From an uncultured Prevotella sp. (GTDB lineage: Bacteria; Bacteroidota; Bacteroidia; Bacteroidales; Bacteroidaceae), in assembly GCA_900548585.1 (NCBI GenBank), contig URLI01000017.1, positions 1 to 41,291 of the forward strand: a DNA stretch of 41,291 nt, read 5' to 3'. Of this stretch, positions 24,244 to 33,949 are shown piece after piece (position 1 is the stretch's first letter; every line of letters starts with the position of its first letter). The notes beneath the pieces are model-generated. The model worked only from the letters and a program-made list of their open reading frames with translations. It was not told the DNA's origin and did no database searches. A program made the translations under genes and the position numbers.

Positions 24244-24558
24244 TAAAAAATAATTTAACCCGCATCTGTTTTTGTGATAAAATGTTATCAAAAGGCCGAT
24301 ATTTTAACACAAGAGCGCCATTTTCGTCTTTCCCGTTAACATAGTCATTACGCCGTCGGCCACCTGTCGCTTGGTCACCCACGCCCCCACTCCACGCGCA
24401 GGTCCCGACTGAAAGCAGGCGCGTATGGACGGCAGGATGATTTTGTCGCCCTGCCTGCGGCGCCGCCAGTCCATCCGATTCACGTTATTTCAAGTTATAT
24501 TTTTCGTTTGCTTATTATAATAATCGTGAAAACATGGCAGTATTAAAAATTAAATTAG

Positions 24559-24566
24559 TATTTTTG
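24559..24566 (+). promoter_or_regulatory. Candidate -7 box (TATTTTTG) for the aroA operon
   Basis: TATTTTTG matches TAnnTTTG and would start transcription near 24571, about 40 bases before the aroA ATG. A -33 TTTG at the usual distance is absent. Confidence 0.5.
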
Positions 24567-24610
24567 CATGGTAAATATTAAAGGGAAAAAAATAAAGATA
24601 TCACACCGAG

Positions 24611-25858
24611 ATGACATACAGGATAACGGCGCCAAGCCGTATCGACACAACGATAAAACTGCCGGCGAGCAAGAGCATAAGCAACCGCGCGCTGATTATC
24701 AACGCGCTCGCTGGCGCGGGAGAAGCCCCGGCCAACATAAGTGACTGCGACGACACGGAGGTGATTGTGCGTGCCCTGCGCGACAGCCCGTACGAGATTG
24801 ACATCAAGGCGGCCGGGACGGCAATGAGGTTTATGACGGCATACCTCGCAGCGACTCCCGGCGAGCACCTCATAACGGGCACGGAGCGCATGAGACACCG
24901 GCCGGTAAAGGAGCTGGTGGACGCGCTGCGCTACCTCGGGGCCGATATTGAGTATGCCGGGGAGGAGGGCTTCCCGCCGCTGAAAATACGGGGAAAGGCT
25001 CTCGCAGGGGGCAAGATAGAGATGCCCGGGGACGTGAGCTCGCAGTATGTGTCGGCGCTGCTGATGATTGCGCCGGTGATGCGCGACGGCCTCGAGCTGC
25101 ACCTCACGGGCGACATCATATCGCGCCCATACATCGACCTCACCATACACACCATGCACGACTACGGCGCGAAAGTTGAGTGGACCGACGTTGACACCAT
25201 CGTCGCCGAGCCGGCAGGCTACCGCAGGCGCGACTTCTTGATAGAGAACGACTGGAGCGGGGCGTCATACTGGTATGAGATACTCGCGCTGCTGGGCGAC
25301 AGGGAGAGCCGCGTGCGCCTGCCGGGACTGGCGGACGCTTCTCGACAGGGCGACTCGGGGGTGCGCTACCTGTTCTCAATGCTCGGCGTGAAGACCGTGT
25401 TCGACAGCGAGGCAAATACCGAACTGCCAACGGTGACGCTCAGGACGCTGCCGTCCATGCTGCCGAGGCTCGACTTCGACTTCTCCGGACAGCCAGACCT
25501 CGCGCAGACACTGGTGGTGACGTGCGCGGCGGCTGGCATACCGTTCCACTTCACGGGACTGGGCACGCTGCGCATAAAAGAGAGCGACCGCATCGAGGCA
25601 ATCAAGCGCGAGATGGCGAAACTGGGCTTCGCGATAAAAGAGGAGAATGGCTCGGAACTGTCATGGGACGGCGAGCGGACCACACCGACGATGGAGCCGA
25701 TAGACACCCACGAAGACCACCGCATGGCAATGGCGTTCGCGCCGGCGGCGATAAAGTTCCCAGGGCTGAGGATAAACGACCCGGGAGTGGTCACGAAGAG
25801 CTACCCGTCGTTCTGGGACGACCTGCGGCAGGCGGGCTTCACCGTGGAGGAGGAATAG
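24611..25858 (+). CDS. aroA: 3-phosphoshikimate 1-carboxyvinyltransferase AroA (EPSP synthase)
   Basis: Joins shikimate 3-phosphate and phosphoenolpyruvate to form EPSP, the sixth step of the shikimate pathway. The 415-residue protein has the family landmarks: LPASKSISNRALIINAL at about 18-34, AAGTAMRFMTAY at about 67-78, TGTERMRHRPVKELVDAL, PGDVSSQYVSALLM, and the C-terminal LRIKESDRIEAIKREMAKLG and DHRMAMAFAPAAI with the conserved D-R-E and DHR residues. The sequence variants at the glycine loop are those usual in Bacteroidota. It is followed at 40 bp by a small membrane protein gene and then porW, so aromatic synthesis sits next to type IX secretion genes. Confidence 0.96.
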   Translation: MTYRITAPSRIDTTIKLPASKSISNRALIINALAGAGEAPANISDCDDTEVIVRALRDSPYEIDIKAAGTAMRFMTAYLAATPGEHLITGTERMRHRPVKELVDALRYLGADIEYAGEEGFPPLKIRGKALAGGKIEMPGDVSSQYVSALLMIAPVMRDGLELHLTGDIISRPYIDLTIHTMHDYGAKVEWTDVDTIVAEPAGYRRRDFLIENDWSGASYWYEILALLGDRESRVRLPGLADASRQGDSGVRYLFSMLGVKTVFDSEANTELPTVTLRTLPSMLPRLDFDFSGQPDLAQTLVVTCAAAGIPFHFTGLGTLRIKESDRIEAIKREMAKLGFAIKEENGSELSWDGERTTPTMEPIDTHEDHRMAMAFAPAAIKFPGLRINDPGVVTKSYPSFWDDLRQAGFTVEEE

Positions 25859-25897
25859 CCGCAAGGCATCGTCAAGCGACATAACAAGACAACCGAA

Positions 25898-26311
25898 ATG
25901 CTGTATCTCGCCATCGCAATAGTCGCACTGGGCATATTCGCCGCGACACTCGGACTGCTTTCACACAATAAAGACGGCGGCCGGGACGTTGTTAATAACA
26001 CGGCATCATCGTGCGCGACCTGCAGCGGCGGCGGTCACCGGTGCGAGCAGGAGTGCATGATGGAGGCGGCGACGCGCCCAATCGAATACTTCGACGACGA
26101 GGAACTGGACGCTTTCAGCGGCAGGCCGCCGGGACAGTATGACGACGGCGAGGCGGAGCAATTCCGCGAAATACTCTACACCATGCGCCCCGGCGAGGTG
26201 AAGGACTGGTGCCGCAGCCTCACGCTGCGCGGCATAGAACTGCCCGACCAGGTGAAGGACGAGGTGTTCCTCATGGCGGGAGACGCACAGCAATGCCACG
26301 GCACGCAATAG
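25898..26311 (+). CDS. Small membrane-anchored protein with a four-cysteine cluster
   Basis: A 137-residue protein. One N-terminal hydrophobic helix (about 1-22, MLYLAIAIVALGIFAATLGL) is followed by a cysteine cluster CATC...C...C (C39, C42, C49, C53; CX2CX6CX3C). An acidic C-terminal domain comes next, containing EYFDDEELDAFSGRPPGQ and a conserved-looking RGIELPDQVKDEVFLMAG. The cysteine spacing could hold a zinc ion or an iron-sulfur cluster; neither is shown. I know similar uncharacterised proteins next to aroA and porW-type genes in Bacteroidota but no function. It begins 39 bp after aroA and ends 57 bp before porW, so it is probably in the same operon. Confidence 0.75.
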   Translation: MLYLAIAIVALGIFAATLGLLSHNKDGGRDVVNNTASSCATCSGGGHRCEQECMMEAATRPIEYFDDEELDAFSGRPPGQYDDGEAEQFREILYTMRPGEVKDWCRSLTLRGIELPDQVKDEVFLMAGDAQQCHGTQ

Positions 26312-26368
26312 ATGCAGTGTGCCGGCGGCGGAAGACAAGAGAATAATCACGACACTCACCCACGGAAG

Positions 26369-29300
26369 ATGAAGTCAAAAGAGCCATACATCGCAGCAGC
26401 CATTGTGGCAATTTTGCTGCTCGCAGCTTGCTCGACGCAGAAGAACACGTCGTCAAGCCGATGGTGGCACTCGTTCAACGCGCGCTACAACACCTACTAC
26501 AACGGGGCCATGGCGTATGTCGACGCATCGCTGGAGAGGGAAAATGGCAACAAGGACAACTTCACCGAGCGGATACCGCTGTACACAGTCGGGAACAAGA
26601 AGAGCCGCGACCTGGGAAAGGCAAACTACGACCGCGCCATCGAGAAGGCGCAGAAGGCGATAAAACAGCACAGCATAAGGAAGAGGCCGGAGTGGAACAA
26701 AAGCCGGAGAAAGACAGACAAGGACCGCGAGTGGCTCAGCCGCCGCGAGTACAACCCGTTCCTGTGGAAAGCATGGATGCTGATGGGCAGGGCGCAGTTC
26801 CACAAGGGCGACTTCGACGAGGCGGCCTCCACGTTCGCATACATGAGCCGACTGTATGCCACACAGCCCGCCATCGCAGGAAAGGCACGCGCGTGGCTGG
26901 CAAAGTGCTACACCGAGCACGACTTCGTGTATGACGCAGAGGACGTGATTGCCAAGATGAGGCGCGACTCGATGGACTGGCGCGCGGTGAAGGAGTGGGA
27001 CTACACCTTCGCCGACTACTACATACACACCAACCGCATAGAGGAGGCGATACCATATCTCAGGAAAGTCATACGCCACGAGATGCGCCGCAAGCAGAAG
27101 GCGCGGGAGTGGTATCTCATGGGGCAACTGCAGGCGGAACTGGGCAACAAGGACCTGGCATACAGGGCGTTCAGGCACGTCATAAGGCTGAACCCGCCAT
27201 ACGAGCTGGAGTTCAACGCGCGCATCGCAATGACCGAGGTGACGGCGGCGGGGAAGTCGAAACAGATGATTGGCCGGCTGAAACGCATGGCGGCCTCAGA
27301 CAACAACAAGGAATATCTCGACCAGGTGTATTACGCCATGGGAAACATACACCTCGCCGACCGCGACACGACGAAGGCCATCGAGGCATACGAGACGGGC
27401 AACAAGAAGGCGACACGCGCCGGGGTGGAGAAAGGCGTGCTGCTGCTGAGGCTCGGCGACCTGTACTGGGCGCGGGAGAAATTCGCCGACGCGCAGCGGT
27501 GCTACGGCGAGGCGATAGGACTGCTCGACAAGGACCGCAAGGACTACGAGACCCTCTCGAAACGCTCGAAGATACTCGACGAGCTCGTGCCGTTCACCGA
27601 GGCAGTGCATCTGCAGGACTCGCTGCAGGCGCTGGCAAAAATGCCGGAGGCCGACCGCAATGCTGCCATCGACCGGGTGATAGAGGCCCTGAAGAAGAAG
27701 GAGAAGGAGGAACGGCTCGCGCAGGCCGAGAAGGAGGCGCAGGAGCAGCAGGCTGCCAACCAGGGAAACCGTGGGGACGTGAACAAGAACCCGCAACAGC
27801 AGCAGCAAATGCAGAACGGCCAGTGGTATTTCTACAACCAGATGGCGGTGAACCAGGGAAAGGCGGCGTTCCAGAAACTGTGGGGGCGGCGCGAGAACGT
27901 TGACAACTGGCAGCGCGTGAACCGCACGGTGGTGGCGCAGAACGACATGGCGCAACTCACCGACGGGCAGCGCGACTCGATAGCGGCGGCGGAGGCTGTG
28001 CAGGACTCGATCGACAACAGCCTGGACAGCGCGCAGAACGACCCACACAAACGGGAGTACTACCTCGCGCAGATACCGTTCACCGAGGAGCAGGTGCAGG
28101 CCAGCAACCTTATCATAGAGGACGGACTGTTCCACGCCGGGGTCATTTTCAAGGACAAACTCGACTTCCTGAAACTGAGCGAGAAACACCTCACGCGGCT
28201 CGAGAGCCATTACCCAGACTACGAAAACATGCCAGACGCGCTTTATCACCTGTTCCTGCTATACAACCGCATGGGGCAACCAGGCGTGGCGGAGGGCTAC
28301 CTCGGCAAACTGAAGGAGAAATACCCCGGCAACAAATGGACGGCAATACTGTCAGACCCTCACTTCGAGGAGAACGCGCGCTACGGCGTGATGATGGAGG
28401 ACTCGCTATATGCCGCCACATACGCGGCATTCAAGGCCGACCGGAACGGAGAGGTGAGGAGGAACACGAAGGTGTCGGAGGAACGTTTCCCGATGGGCGC
28501 AAACCGCGACAAGTTCATATTCATCAACGGGCTCGGGAAACTGAACGACGGCGATGCCGACGGATGCCTGAAGGACATGAACGACGTGGTGAAGAACTAC
28601 CCGAACAGCCGCATCAGCGAGATTGCAGGCATGATAATAAACGGGGTGAACGCCGGCAGGCGGCTGCGCGGAGGAAAATTCGACATAGGCGACGTGTGGG
28701 AGCGGCGCAGCGCGGTGCTGAACGACAGCGACTCGATACAGGCACGGCAGTTCGTTGCCGACAGGCTGTCGCCGCACCTGTTCTTGCTGGCATACAACCC
28801 GGACTCCATCGATGAGAACAAACTGCTCTTCGAGATGGCACGCTACAACTTCAACAATTTCCTGGTGCGCAACTTCGACATAGTAATCGAGGACTTCGAC
28901 GGGCTGCACCGCATGAGGATTGCAGGCTTCAAGACTTACGACGAGGCTCTGCAATACGCGAGGATGCTTTACAAATACGAGCCGATAGCACGCCTGACGG
29001 GGAAAGCGCGCGGCATAATAATCAGCGAGGCCAACCTGCCGCTGCTCGGTACGAACTTCAGCCACAAGGACTACGAAAAGTTCTACGACAAGCATTTCGC
29101 ACCGCTGAAGCCATCGACAGCGAGACTGCTCACAGAGCCTGCCGAGATAGAATATGAGAAACGGCCGGAGAAAACGGAAACGCAAGAGGACGGCGGAGGC
29201 AAATACGGCGGCGGAGTAGATGACGGCATGATAATCGATATTGAGCCGCAGGCAACGGAGAGCGTCACAGAAATGAACGATTCCGTGCAGGAAAAGACAG

Positions 29301-29689
29301 CCGGAGATGCAACAGAGACAACGGTCGGGACCACGGACAAGACCATCGAAGACACGGGTACAACCATCGAGAATGTGCCGGAAACTGTCGTGGAGCAACC
29401 GGAAACAATCATCGAACAGCCGGAAACTGTCGTGGAGCAGCCTCGGAAAAAGACGGTGGAAGAACCGGAAAAGAAGGTGACAGGCACGAAGGACGAACCG
29501 GTAAAACCGCAAAAGAAGGAACAGGAAAAGCCGGAGAAGACGGCAACGGACGAGCCGGAGGACACTGGCATTTACTTCGACGACGGCTTCGGGACGGAGA
29601 ACGGCACACCGCAAAAGAATGACAAAAAGAATAAGAACAACAACGATTTCGACCTCGAGGACGAATACTACGACCTCGACGGCTTCTAA
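26369..29689 (+). CDS. porW: Type IX secretion lipoprotein PorW/SprE family
   Basis: A 1106-residue TPR lipoprotein required for type IX secretion and gliding in relatives. The signal peptide ends in LLAAC (cysteine at 21). The family start follows: SRWWHSFNARYNTYYNGAMA at about 31-50, then IPLYTVGNKKSRDLGKANYDRAIEKA-type segments. TPR-like helical repeats (WMLMGRAQFHKGDFDEAAS, AIPYLRKVIRH) extend to about residue 400, then a Lys/Glu/Gln coiled coil, a second TPR stretch at about 590-670 and a C-terminal DUF-like domain. The last 200 residues are a low-complexity Thr/Glu/Pro/Val tail with near-repeats of VEQPETI, ending acidic. The start at 26369 is chosen for the signal peptide. porX begins nine bases after the stop, matching the functional link seen in Porphyromonas. 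Confidence 0.9.
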   Translation: MKSKEPYIAAAIVAILLLAACSTQKNTSSSRWWHSFNARYNTYYNGAMAYVDASLERENGNKDNFTERIPLYTVGNKKSRDLGKANYDRAIEKAQKAIKQHSIRKRPEWNKSRRKTDKDREWLSRREYNPFLWKAWMLMGRAQFHKGDFDEAASTFAYMSRLYATQPAIAGKARAWLAKCYTEHDFVYDAEDVIAKMRRDSMDWRAVKEWDYTFADYYIHTNRIEEAIPYLRKVIRHEMRRKQKAREWYLMGQLQAELGNKDLAYRAFRHVIRLNPPYELEFNARIAMTEVTAAGKSKQMIGRLKRMAASDNNKEYLDQVYYAMGNIHLADRDTTKAIEAYETGNKKATRAGVEKGVLLLRLGDLYWAREKFADAQRCYGEAIGLLDKDRKDYETLSKRSKILDELVPFTEAVHLQDSLQALAKMPEADRNAAIDRVIEALKKKEKEERLAQAEKEAQEQQAANQGNRGDVNKNPQQQQQMQNGQWYFYNQMAVNQGKAAFQKLWGRRENVDNWQRVNRTVVAQNDMAQLTDGQRDSIAAAEAVQDSIDNSLDSAQNDPHKREYYLAQIPFTEEQVQASNLIIEDGLFHAGVIFKDKLDFLKLSEKHLTRLESHYPDYENMPDALYHLFLLYNRMGQPGVAEGYLGKLKEKYPGNKWTAILSDPHFEENARYGVMMEDSLYAATYAAFKADRNGEVRRNTKVSEERFPMGANRDKFIFINGLGKLNDGDADGCLKDMNDVVKNYPNSRISEIAGMIINGVNAGRRLRGGKFDIGDVWERRSAVLNDSDSIQARQFVADRLSPHLFLLAYNPDSIDENKLLFEMARYNFNNFLVRNFDIVIEDFDGLHRMRIAGFKTYDEALQYARMLYKYEPIARLTGKARGIIISEANLPLLGTNFSHKDYEKFYDKHFAPLKPSTARLLTEPAEIEYEKRPEKTETQEDGGGKYGGGVDDGMIIDIEPQATESVTEMNDSVQEKTAGDATETTVGTTDKTIEDTGTTIENVPETVVEQPETIIEQPETVVEQPRKKTVEEPEKKVTGTKDEPVKPQKKEQEKPEKTATDEPEDTGIYFDDGFGTENGTPQKNDKKNKNNNDFDLEDEYYDLDGF

Positions 29690-29698
29690 ACAAGGAAC

Positions 29699-31264
29699 AT
29701 GAGCAACGGACTACTACTCTGGGTTGACGACGAGGTGGAACTTCTTCGCGCCCACATAATATTCTTGGAGAAGAAAGGTTACGAGGTGGTGACAGCCACA
29801 AACGGGACCGACGCAATGGAAATGTGCAGGCAGCGGACGTTCGACCTGGTGCTGCTGGACGAGATGATGCCGGGGGTGAGCGGACTGGAAACGCTGCAGA
29901 AACTGAAGGAGATACAGCCGGCGACACCGGTGGTGATGGTGACAAAGAGCGAGGAGGAGGACATTATGAACCAGGCCATAGGGTCGAAGATTGCCGACTA
30001 CCTGCTCAAACCGGTCAACCCGCTGCAGATCTTGCTCACACTGAAGAAGAACATACACCGCAGGGAGATAGTGTCTGAGGTGACGCAGAGCGAATACCAG
30101 CACAACTTCCAGGACATATCACAGCAGATTGACAACTGCCGGACGATCGAGGAATGGATGGACGTGTACAAACGCCTCGTACACTGGGAACTGGAACTGA
30201 CCGGCACCGGCACCAACATGGACGGCATACTGCAGATGCAGAAAGAGGAGGCTAACGCAGGCTTCGCCAAATTCATAAAAAACAACTACCTCGCATGGGT
30301 TGACCCCAAGACAATGCAAACGGCAGAGAGGCCGATGATGAGCCCGGACATATTCAAGAAGAGGGTGTTCCCACTGCTCTCGGCAGGGGAGAAGGTGTTC
30401 CTCATCGTTATAGACAACTTCAGGCTCGACCAGTGGAAGGTGCTCGCCAGGGACATCGGTGACATGTTCGACATCGAGGAGGACACTTACTGCACCATAC
30501 TGCCGACGGCAACGCAGTATGCACGCAACGCCATCTTCAGCGGGCTGATGCCGACGCAGATTGCCAGCATGTTCCCGGAACTGTGGGTTGACGAGGACGA
30601 GGAGGAGGGCAAAAACCTGAACGAGGAGCCACTCGTCAGGACGCAGATAGAGCGGTTCCGGCGGCACGACACGTTCTCCTACCACAAGATAAACGACTCA
30701 CAGGGGGCGGAAAGGCTGATGAGCCACTTCAGCCAGATGAGCGGCTACGACCTCAACGTGGTGGTGATCAATTTCATCGACATGCTGAGCCACGCACGCA
30801 CGGAATCGAAGATGGTGCGCGAGCTCGCAAACAACGAGTCGGCATTCCGGTCAATCACACTGAGCTGGTTCAGGCACTCGGTGATGGGGGAACTGCTCAA
30901 GGCTCTCGCACAGACGGACTACACAGTAATCGTGACGACCGACCACGGCAGCATACGCGCCAGCAAGCCGGTGAAGATAATCGGCGACCGCAACACCAAC
31001 GCCAACCTGCGGTACAAACTGGGCAAGAGCCTGGGATATAACCCCAAGGAGGTGTTCACGATAAAGAACCCGCAGCAGGCGCAGCTGCCCGCACCGAACC
31101 TCAGCACGTCGTATGTGTTCGCCACGGGAAACTCGTTCCTGGCATATCCCAACAACTACAACTACTATGTGTCATACTACAAAAACACGTTCCAGCATGG
31201 CGGAATCTCGCTCGAGGAAATGATCGTGCCGATAGTGACTCTGAGGAGGAGAAGGAGGAAATGA
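29699..31264 (+). CDS. porX: Type IX secretion response regulator PorX (receiver + PglZ domain)
   Basis: A 521-residue cytoplasmic regulator. The N-terminal CheY-like receiver (about 4-120) has acidic pocket D10-D11, phospho-acceptor D54 in LVLLDEMMPG, T82 and K104. A helical linker precedes a PglZ domain of the alkaline-phosphatase superfamily, whose metal ligands are visible: D239 (IDNFRLDQW), T272 (PTATQYAR), D361 and H365 (IDMLSHAR), D415 and H416 (TTDHGSI). In Porphyromonas, PorX works with the PorY kinase to control T9SS genes and has phosphodiesterase activity. There is no DNA-binding domain. No kinase gene is in the window. It follows porW by nine bases, so both parts of the pathway would be made together. 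Confidence 0.93.
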   Translation: MSNGLLLWVDDEVELLRAHIIFLEKKGYEVVTATNGTDAMEMCRQRTFDLVLLDEMMPGVSGLETLQKLKEIQPATPVVMVTKSEEEDIMNQAIGSKIADYLLKPVNPLQILLTLKKNIHRREIVSEVTQSEYQHNFQDISQQIDNCRTIEEWMDVYKRLVHWELELTGTGTNMDGILQMQKEEANAGFAKFIKNNYLAWVDPKTMQTAERPMMSPDIFKKRVFPLLSAGEKVFLIVIDNFRLDQWKVLARDIGDMFDIEEDTYCTILPTATQYARNAIFSGLMPTQIASMFPELWVDEDEEEGKNLNEEPLVRTQIERFRRHDTFSYHKINDSQGAERLMSHFSQMSGYDLNVVVINFIDMLSHARTESKMVRELANNESAFRSITLSWFRHSVMGELLKALAQTDYTVIVTTDHGSIRASKPVKIIGDRNTNANLRYKLGKSLGYNPKEVFTIKNPQQAQLPAPNLSTSYVFATGNSFLAYPNNYNYYVSYYKNTFQHGGISLEEMIVPIVTLRRRRRK

Positions 31265-31321
31265 GCGGGGCGACCGGTATTTGGAGGGACTGTCAATGGA
31301 GTTGGGAAAACAGAAAGAACC

Positions 31322-31732
31322 ATGGAAATAAAAATCGACAACATCAATGAAATCGGCGCTGCGGCACGCCGCTTCATAGACAACATGCCGCAGGGGAAAG
31401 TCTTCGCGTTCTACGGGAAGATGGGGGCAGGCAAGACAACGTTCATCAAGGCCGTGTGCGAGGAACTCGGCGTGTGCGACGTGGTCACGTCGCCCACGTT
31501 CGCCATCGTCAACGAGTATGAGGGCAATGGGCATGCGGCGATATACCACTTCGACTTCTACCGGATAAAGAGGATTGAGGAGGTCTACGACATGGGGTAC
31601 GAAGAGTATTTCTTCAGCGGCAACCTGTGCTTCATCGAGTGGCCCGAGCTGATAGAGGACCTGCTGCCGGACGACGTGACGCGCGTCACCATCAGGGAGG
31701 CGGAAGACGGCTCGCGGATAGTGACATTCTGA
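31322..31732 (+). CDS. tsaE: tRNA threonylcarbamoyladenosine biosynthesis protein TsaE
   Basis: The ATPase partner of TsaB and TsaD in forming t6A at position 37 of ANN-decoding tRNAs. The 136-residue protein, normal for the family, has Walker A GKMGAGKTT at 32-40, then TSPTFAIVNEY and HFDFYRI, and the C-terminal IEWPELIEDLLP, all family signatures. It starts 57 bp after porX; porX-tsaE adjacency is common in Bacteroidota. It converges on kup, with 162 bp between that hold no further gene and no clear terminator. Confidence 0.95.
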   Translation: MEIKIDNINEIGAAARRFIDNMPQGKVFAFYGKMGAGKTTFIKAVCEELGVCDVVTSPTFAIVNEYEGNGHAAIYHFDFYRIKRIEEVYDMGYEEYFFSGNLCFIEWPELIEDLLPDDVTRVTIREAEDGSRIVTF

Positions 31733-31894
31733 CCTTGCGCGGGCCAACACGCAGGGAAACTTGCTGCAAGCCGTGTGATGGACTTCGACAGTCTGTGGCG
31801 GGCGACGGCTTACAATTGCTGACCGCTAAAGTATGCTATCTGAAATCACTTGTCTATTTCCAGATTGTTCCCCTTGACAAAAAGTCAGTGGGAG

Positions 31895-33871
31895 TTACAG
31901 GTTTTCTCCGTCGTTTTCAACCCTTCTTATGGACCTCTGGCAATGAGGCTTCACCACCAATGGCACGTTCTCTATGAGCACGTTGCTCGTGTCGAGGCCC
32001 AGTGCTCGCGCCATGCTAAGTTTCAAGTGGGCAATCAGCGAGTAGAGGCTCATGATGAGGCGCTCCTTCTTCGAGAAGTGGTTGATGGCCACATAGATTC
32101 GGTTGATGATGACGAATATGAAGTTGCCAGAAATGCCGTGTTTCTCAAGCGACGGGTAGCAGCTGTCGAGCGTGAACTCCCTGCTGGCCACCAACTCCTC
32201 GATTATCTGGCGGAAATAGAGGTTCACCAATGGCTGTACGCGGAACCCTAATTTCAGGTTTATGCGGTAGAGCGTGTCGGGAATCAGCGTCGTGAACTCG
32301 TATTCCAGAGTTTGCGGCTCGTCCTGATAGTCGACGTGTAGCAGAATGTAGTGGTCGGCCCGCATGGGGTGCTTGTGGATGATGGAGTAGAGAATCTTGT
32401 GCTCGATGTCGTAAGTGCCCGAAAGCTTGCTCAGATATACTATATTGGTGGCAAACTTGGCTATCGTGGTGTCATGCTTGATGTCGGAAATCACGCCATA
32501 CCACTCCCTTATGTCGCGCACATCGACTTGTTGGCTGCGGATGAGCTTGGCATTGTGCCATACATACATCACAATGAACATGGTACCGGCCATGAGCATC
32601 GTCACCCATCCGCCATGGACGAACTTGAACATGTTGGCAATGAAGAAGATACCCTCAAGTCCGATGAAGAAAACCACAAAGGGTATCGTTATGAGCAGCG
32701 ACACACGACGCTGGCCCAGATAGGCGAATAGCAGGAAGGTGGTCATGAGCATCGTGATGGTGATGGCCAGGCCGTAGGCGGCCTCCATGTTCTCGGAACT
32801 CTTGAAGAACAGGATGACGAGGATGCAGAGCACGTAGAGTGCCGTGTTGACAAACGGAATGTAGAGCTGCCCCTTAACGTCGGTGGTGTATTTGATTTTC
32901 TGACGCGGCCAGAACTTCAGGTTCATCGCCTCACTGAAAATGGTGAACGAGCCACTGATGAGGGCTTGACTGGCGATGATGGCGGCAATGGTGGCCATGG
33001 TGATGCCGAAGAACAGGAAACTGCGGGGCATGATGGCATAGAAGGGATTGACATCCGGAGCAAGACTGTCGGCATGGTTGATGATCCACGCTCCCTGCCC
33101 CAAGTAATTGAGGATGAGCATCGACTTGACGAAAGCCCAGCTCACGCGGATGTTCTTAGCCCCACAGTGGCCAAGGTCGGAGTAGAGTGCCTCGGCTCCG
33201 GTCGTACAGAGGAACACCGCCCCAAGGATGAGAAACCATTCGGGGTCGTGCGTCAGAAGCTTCAGCGCATAATAGGGATTGAAGGCCTTGAGAATAGGCA
33301 GGAAGTCGGCGATGTGGCCGATTCCCAGTACACCCATCATCGTGAACCAGACGAACATCAGCGGACCGAAGAACCGCCCGATGGCGTTCGTTCCGAACTG
33401 CTGGATTAAAAACAGTACCGAAATGATACACAGGCAGATGGGAATTATGGGTGTCTCCGGCTCGTAGGCTTTCAGCCCCTCAATGGCGGATAGCACCGTT
33501 ATGGAGGGAGTAATAACGCCATCGGCCACCAGCGTGCTCGCACCGATGATGGCCAGCAGGTAAAACCACCTGCGGCTGTGCCGCCTGATGAGCGCATAGA
33601 GGGCTAAAATGCCGCCCTCACCCTTGTTGTCGGCACGGAGCGCGATGAGAACGTACTTGATAGTGGTCTGTAACGTCAGCGTCCAGATGATGCACGACAC
33701 GGCGCCGGTGATGTATTCAGCATCGATGGCACTGCCTGCCTTCACAATAGCCTTCATTACATAAAGTGGCGATGTGCCGATGTCGCCAAACACAATGCCC
33801 AGCGTCACGATGATGCCTATAAAACTCAGCCGTTGGTGCACGGCCTGTTTCGTATCAGAGTTCAATGCCAT
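31895..33871 (-). CDS. kup: Low-affinity potassium transporter Kup
   Basis: A K+ uptake permease of the KUP/HAK/KT family, 658 residues with about 12 membrane helices in the first 430 residues and a cytoplasmic C-terminal domain. Diagnostic segments are GIVFGDIGTSPLYVMKAI at about 26-43, NKGEGGILALYALI at about 81-94, LVADGVITPSITVLSAIEGL, and TGAEALYSDLGHCG. The codon pattern has more A/T than the neighbours but is not extreme. It is transcribed alone from a good promoter at 33908-33937, convergent with tsaE and divergent from tdk. Confidence 0.96.
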   Translation of the reverse strand: MALNSDTKQAVHQRLSFIGIIVTLGIVFGDIGTSPLYVMKAIVKAGSAIDAEYITGAVSCIIWTLTLQTTIKYVLIALRADNKGEGGILALYALIRRHSRRWFYLLAIIGASTLVADGVITPSITVLSAIEGLKAYEPETPIIPICLCIISVLFLIQQFGTNAIGRFFGPLMFVWFTMMGVLGIGHIADFLPILKAFNPYYALKLLTHDPEWFLILGAVFLCTTGAEALYSDLGHCGAKNIRVSWAFVKSMLILNYLGQGAWIINHADSLAPDVNPFYAIMPRSFLFFGITMATIAAIIASQALISGSFTIFSEAMNLKFWPRQKIKYTTDVKGQLYIPFVNTALYVLCILVILFFKSSENMEAAYGLAITITMLMTTFLLFAYLGQRRVSLLITIPFVVFFIGLEGIFFIANMFKFVHGGWVTMLMAGTMFIVMYVWHNAKLIRSQQVDVRDIREWYGVISDIKHDTTIAKFATNIVYLSKLSGTYDIEHKILYSIIHKHPMRADHYILLHVDYQDEPQTLEYEFTTLIPDTLYRINLKLGFRVQPLVNLYFRQIIEELVASREFTLDSCYPSLEKHGISGNFIFVIINRIYVAINHFSKKERLIMSLYSLIAHLKLSMARALGLDTSNVLIENVPLVVKPHCQRSIRRVENDGENL

Positions 33872-33907
33872 AGATTATCCATTTGGTTCAATCTGAAAAT
33901 ATCGCTG

Positions 33908-33937
33908 CAAAGGTAAGAAAAAATCGCAATCTGCAAA
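33908..33937 (-). promoter_or_regulatory. Promoter for kup
   Basis: The minus strand has TTTG (33937-33934), an 18-bp spacer and TACCTTTG (33915-33908). The predicted leader is about 33 bases. Confidence 0.65.
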
Positions 33938-33949
33938 TTTTTATCTGTC

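Larger units (their letters stand above)
24192..24610. other. A+T-rich divergent intergenic region with a possible hairpin
   Basis: No gene is supported in these 419 bp. The flanks are A+T-rich and hold candidate promoters. A G+C-rich island in the middle (about 24340-24480) can fold: ATGGAC (24425-24430) with GTCCAT (24469-24474) as outer arms and GGCAGG (24431-24436) with CCTGCC (24450-24455) inside. It could be a structured leader or a decayed repeat; nothing matches a riboswitch class I know. Confidence 0.4.

Noticed and set aside
24340..24480. Riboswitch before aroA
   Set aside because: A hairpin is possible but I see no conserved core of any class I know, and the candidate promoter lies downstream of it.
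28406..29614. 402-codon minus-strand frame within porW
   Set aside because: Antisense to the low-complexity porW tail; Leu/Phe/Arg/Cys-rich with no domain.
31733..31894. Hidden gene between tsaE and kup
   Set aside because: Only 162 bp, no start with coding character in either strand.
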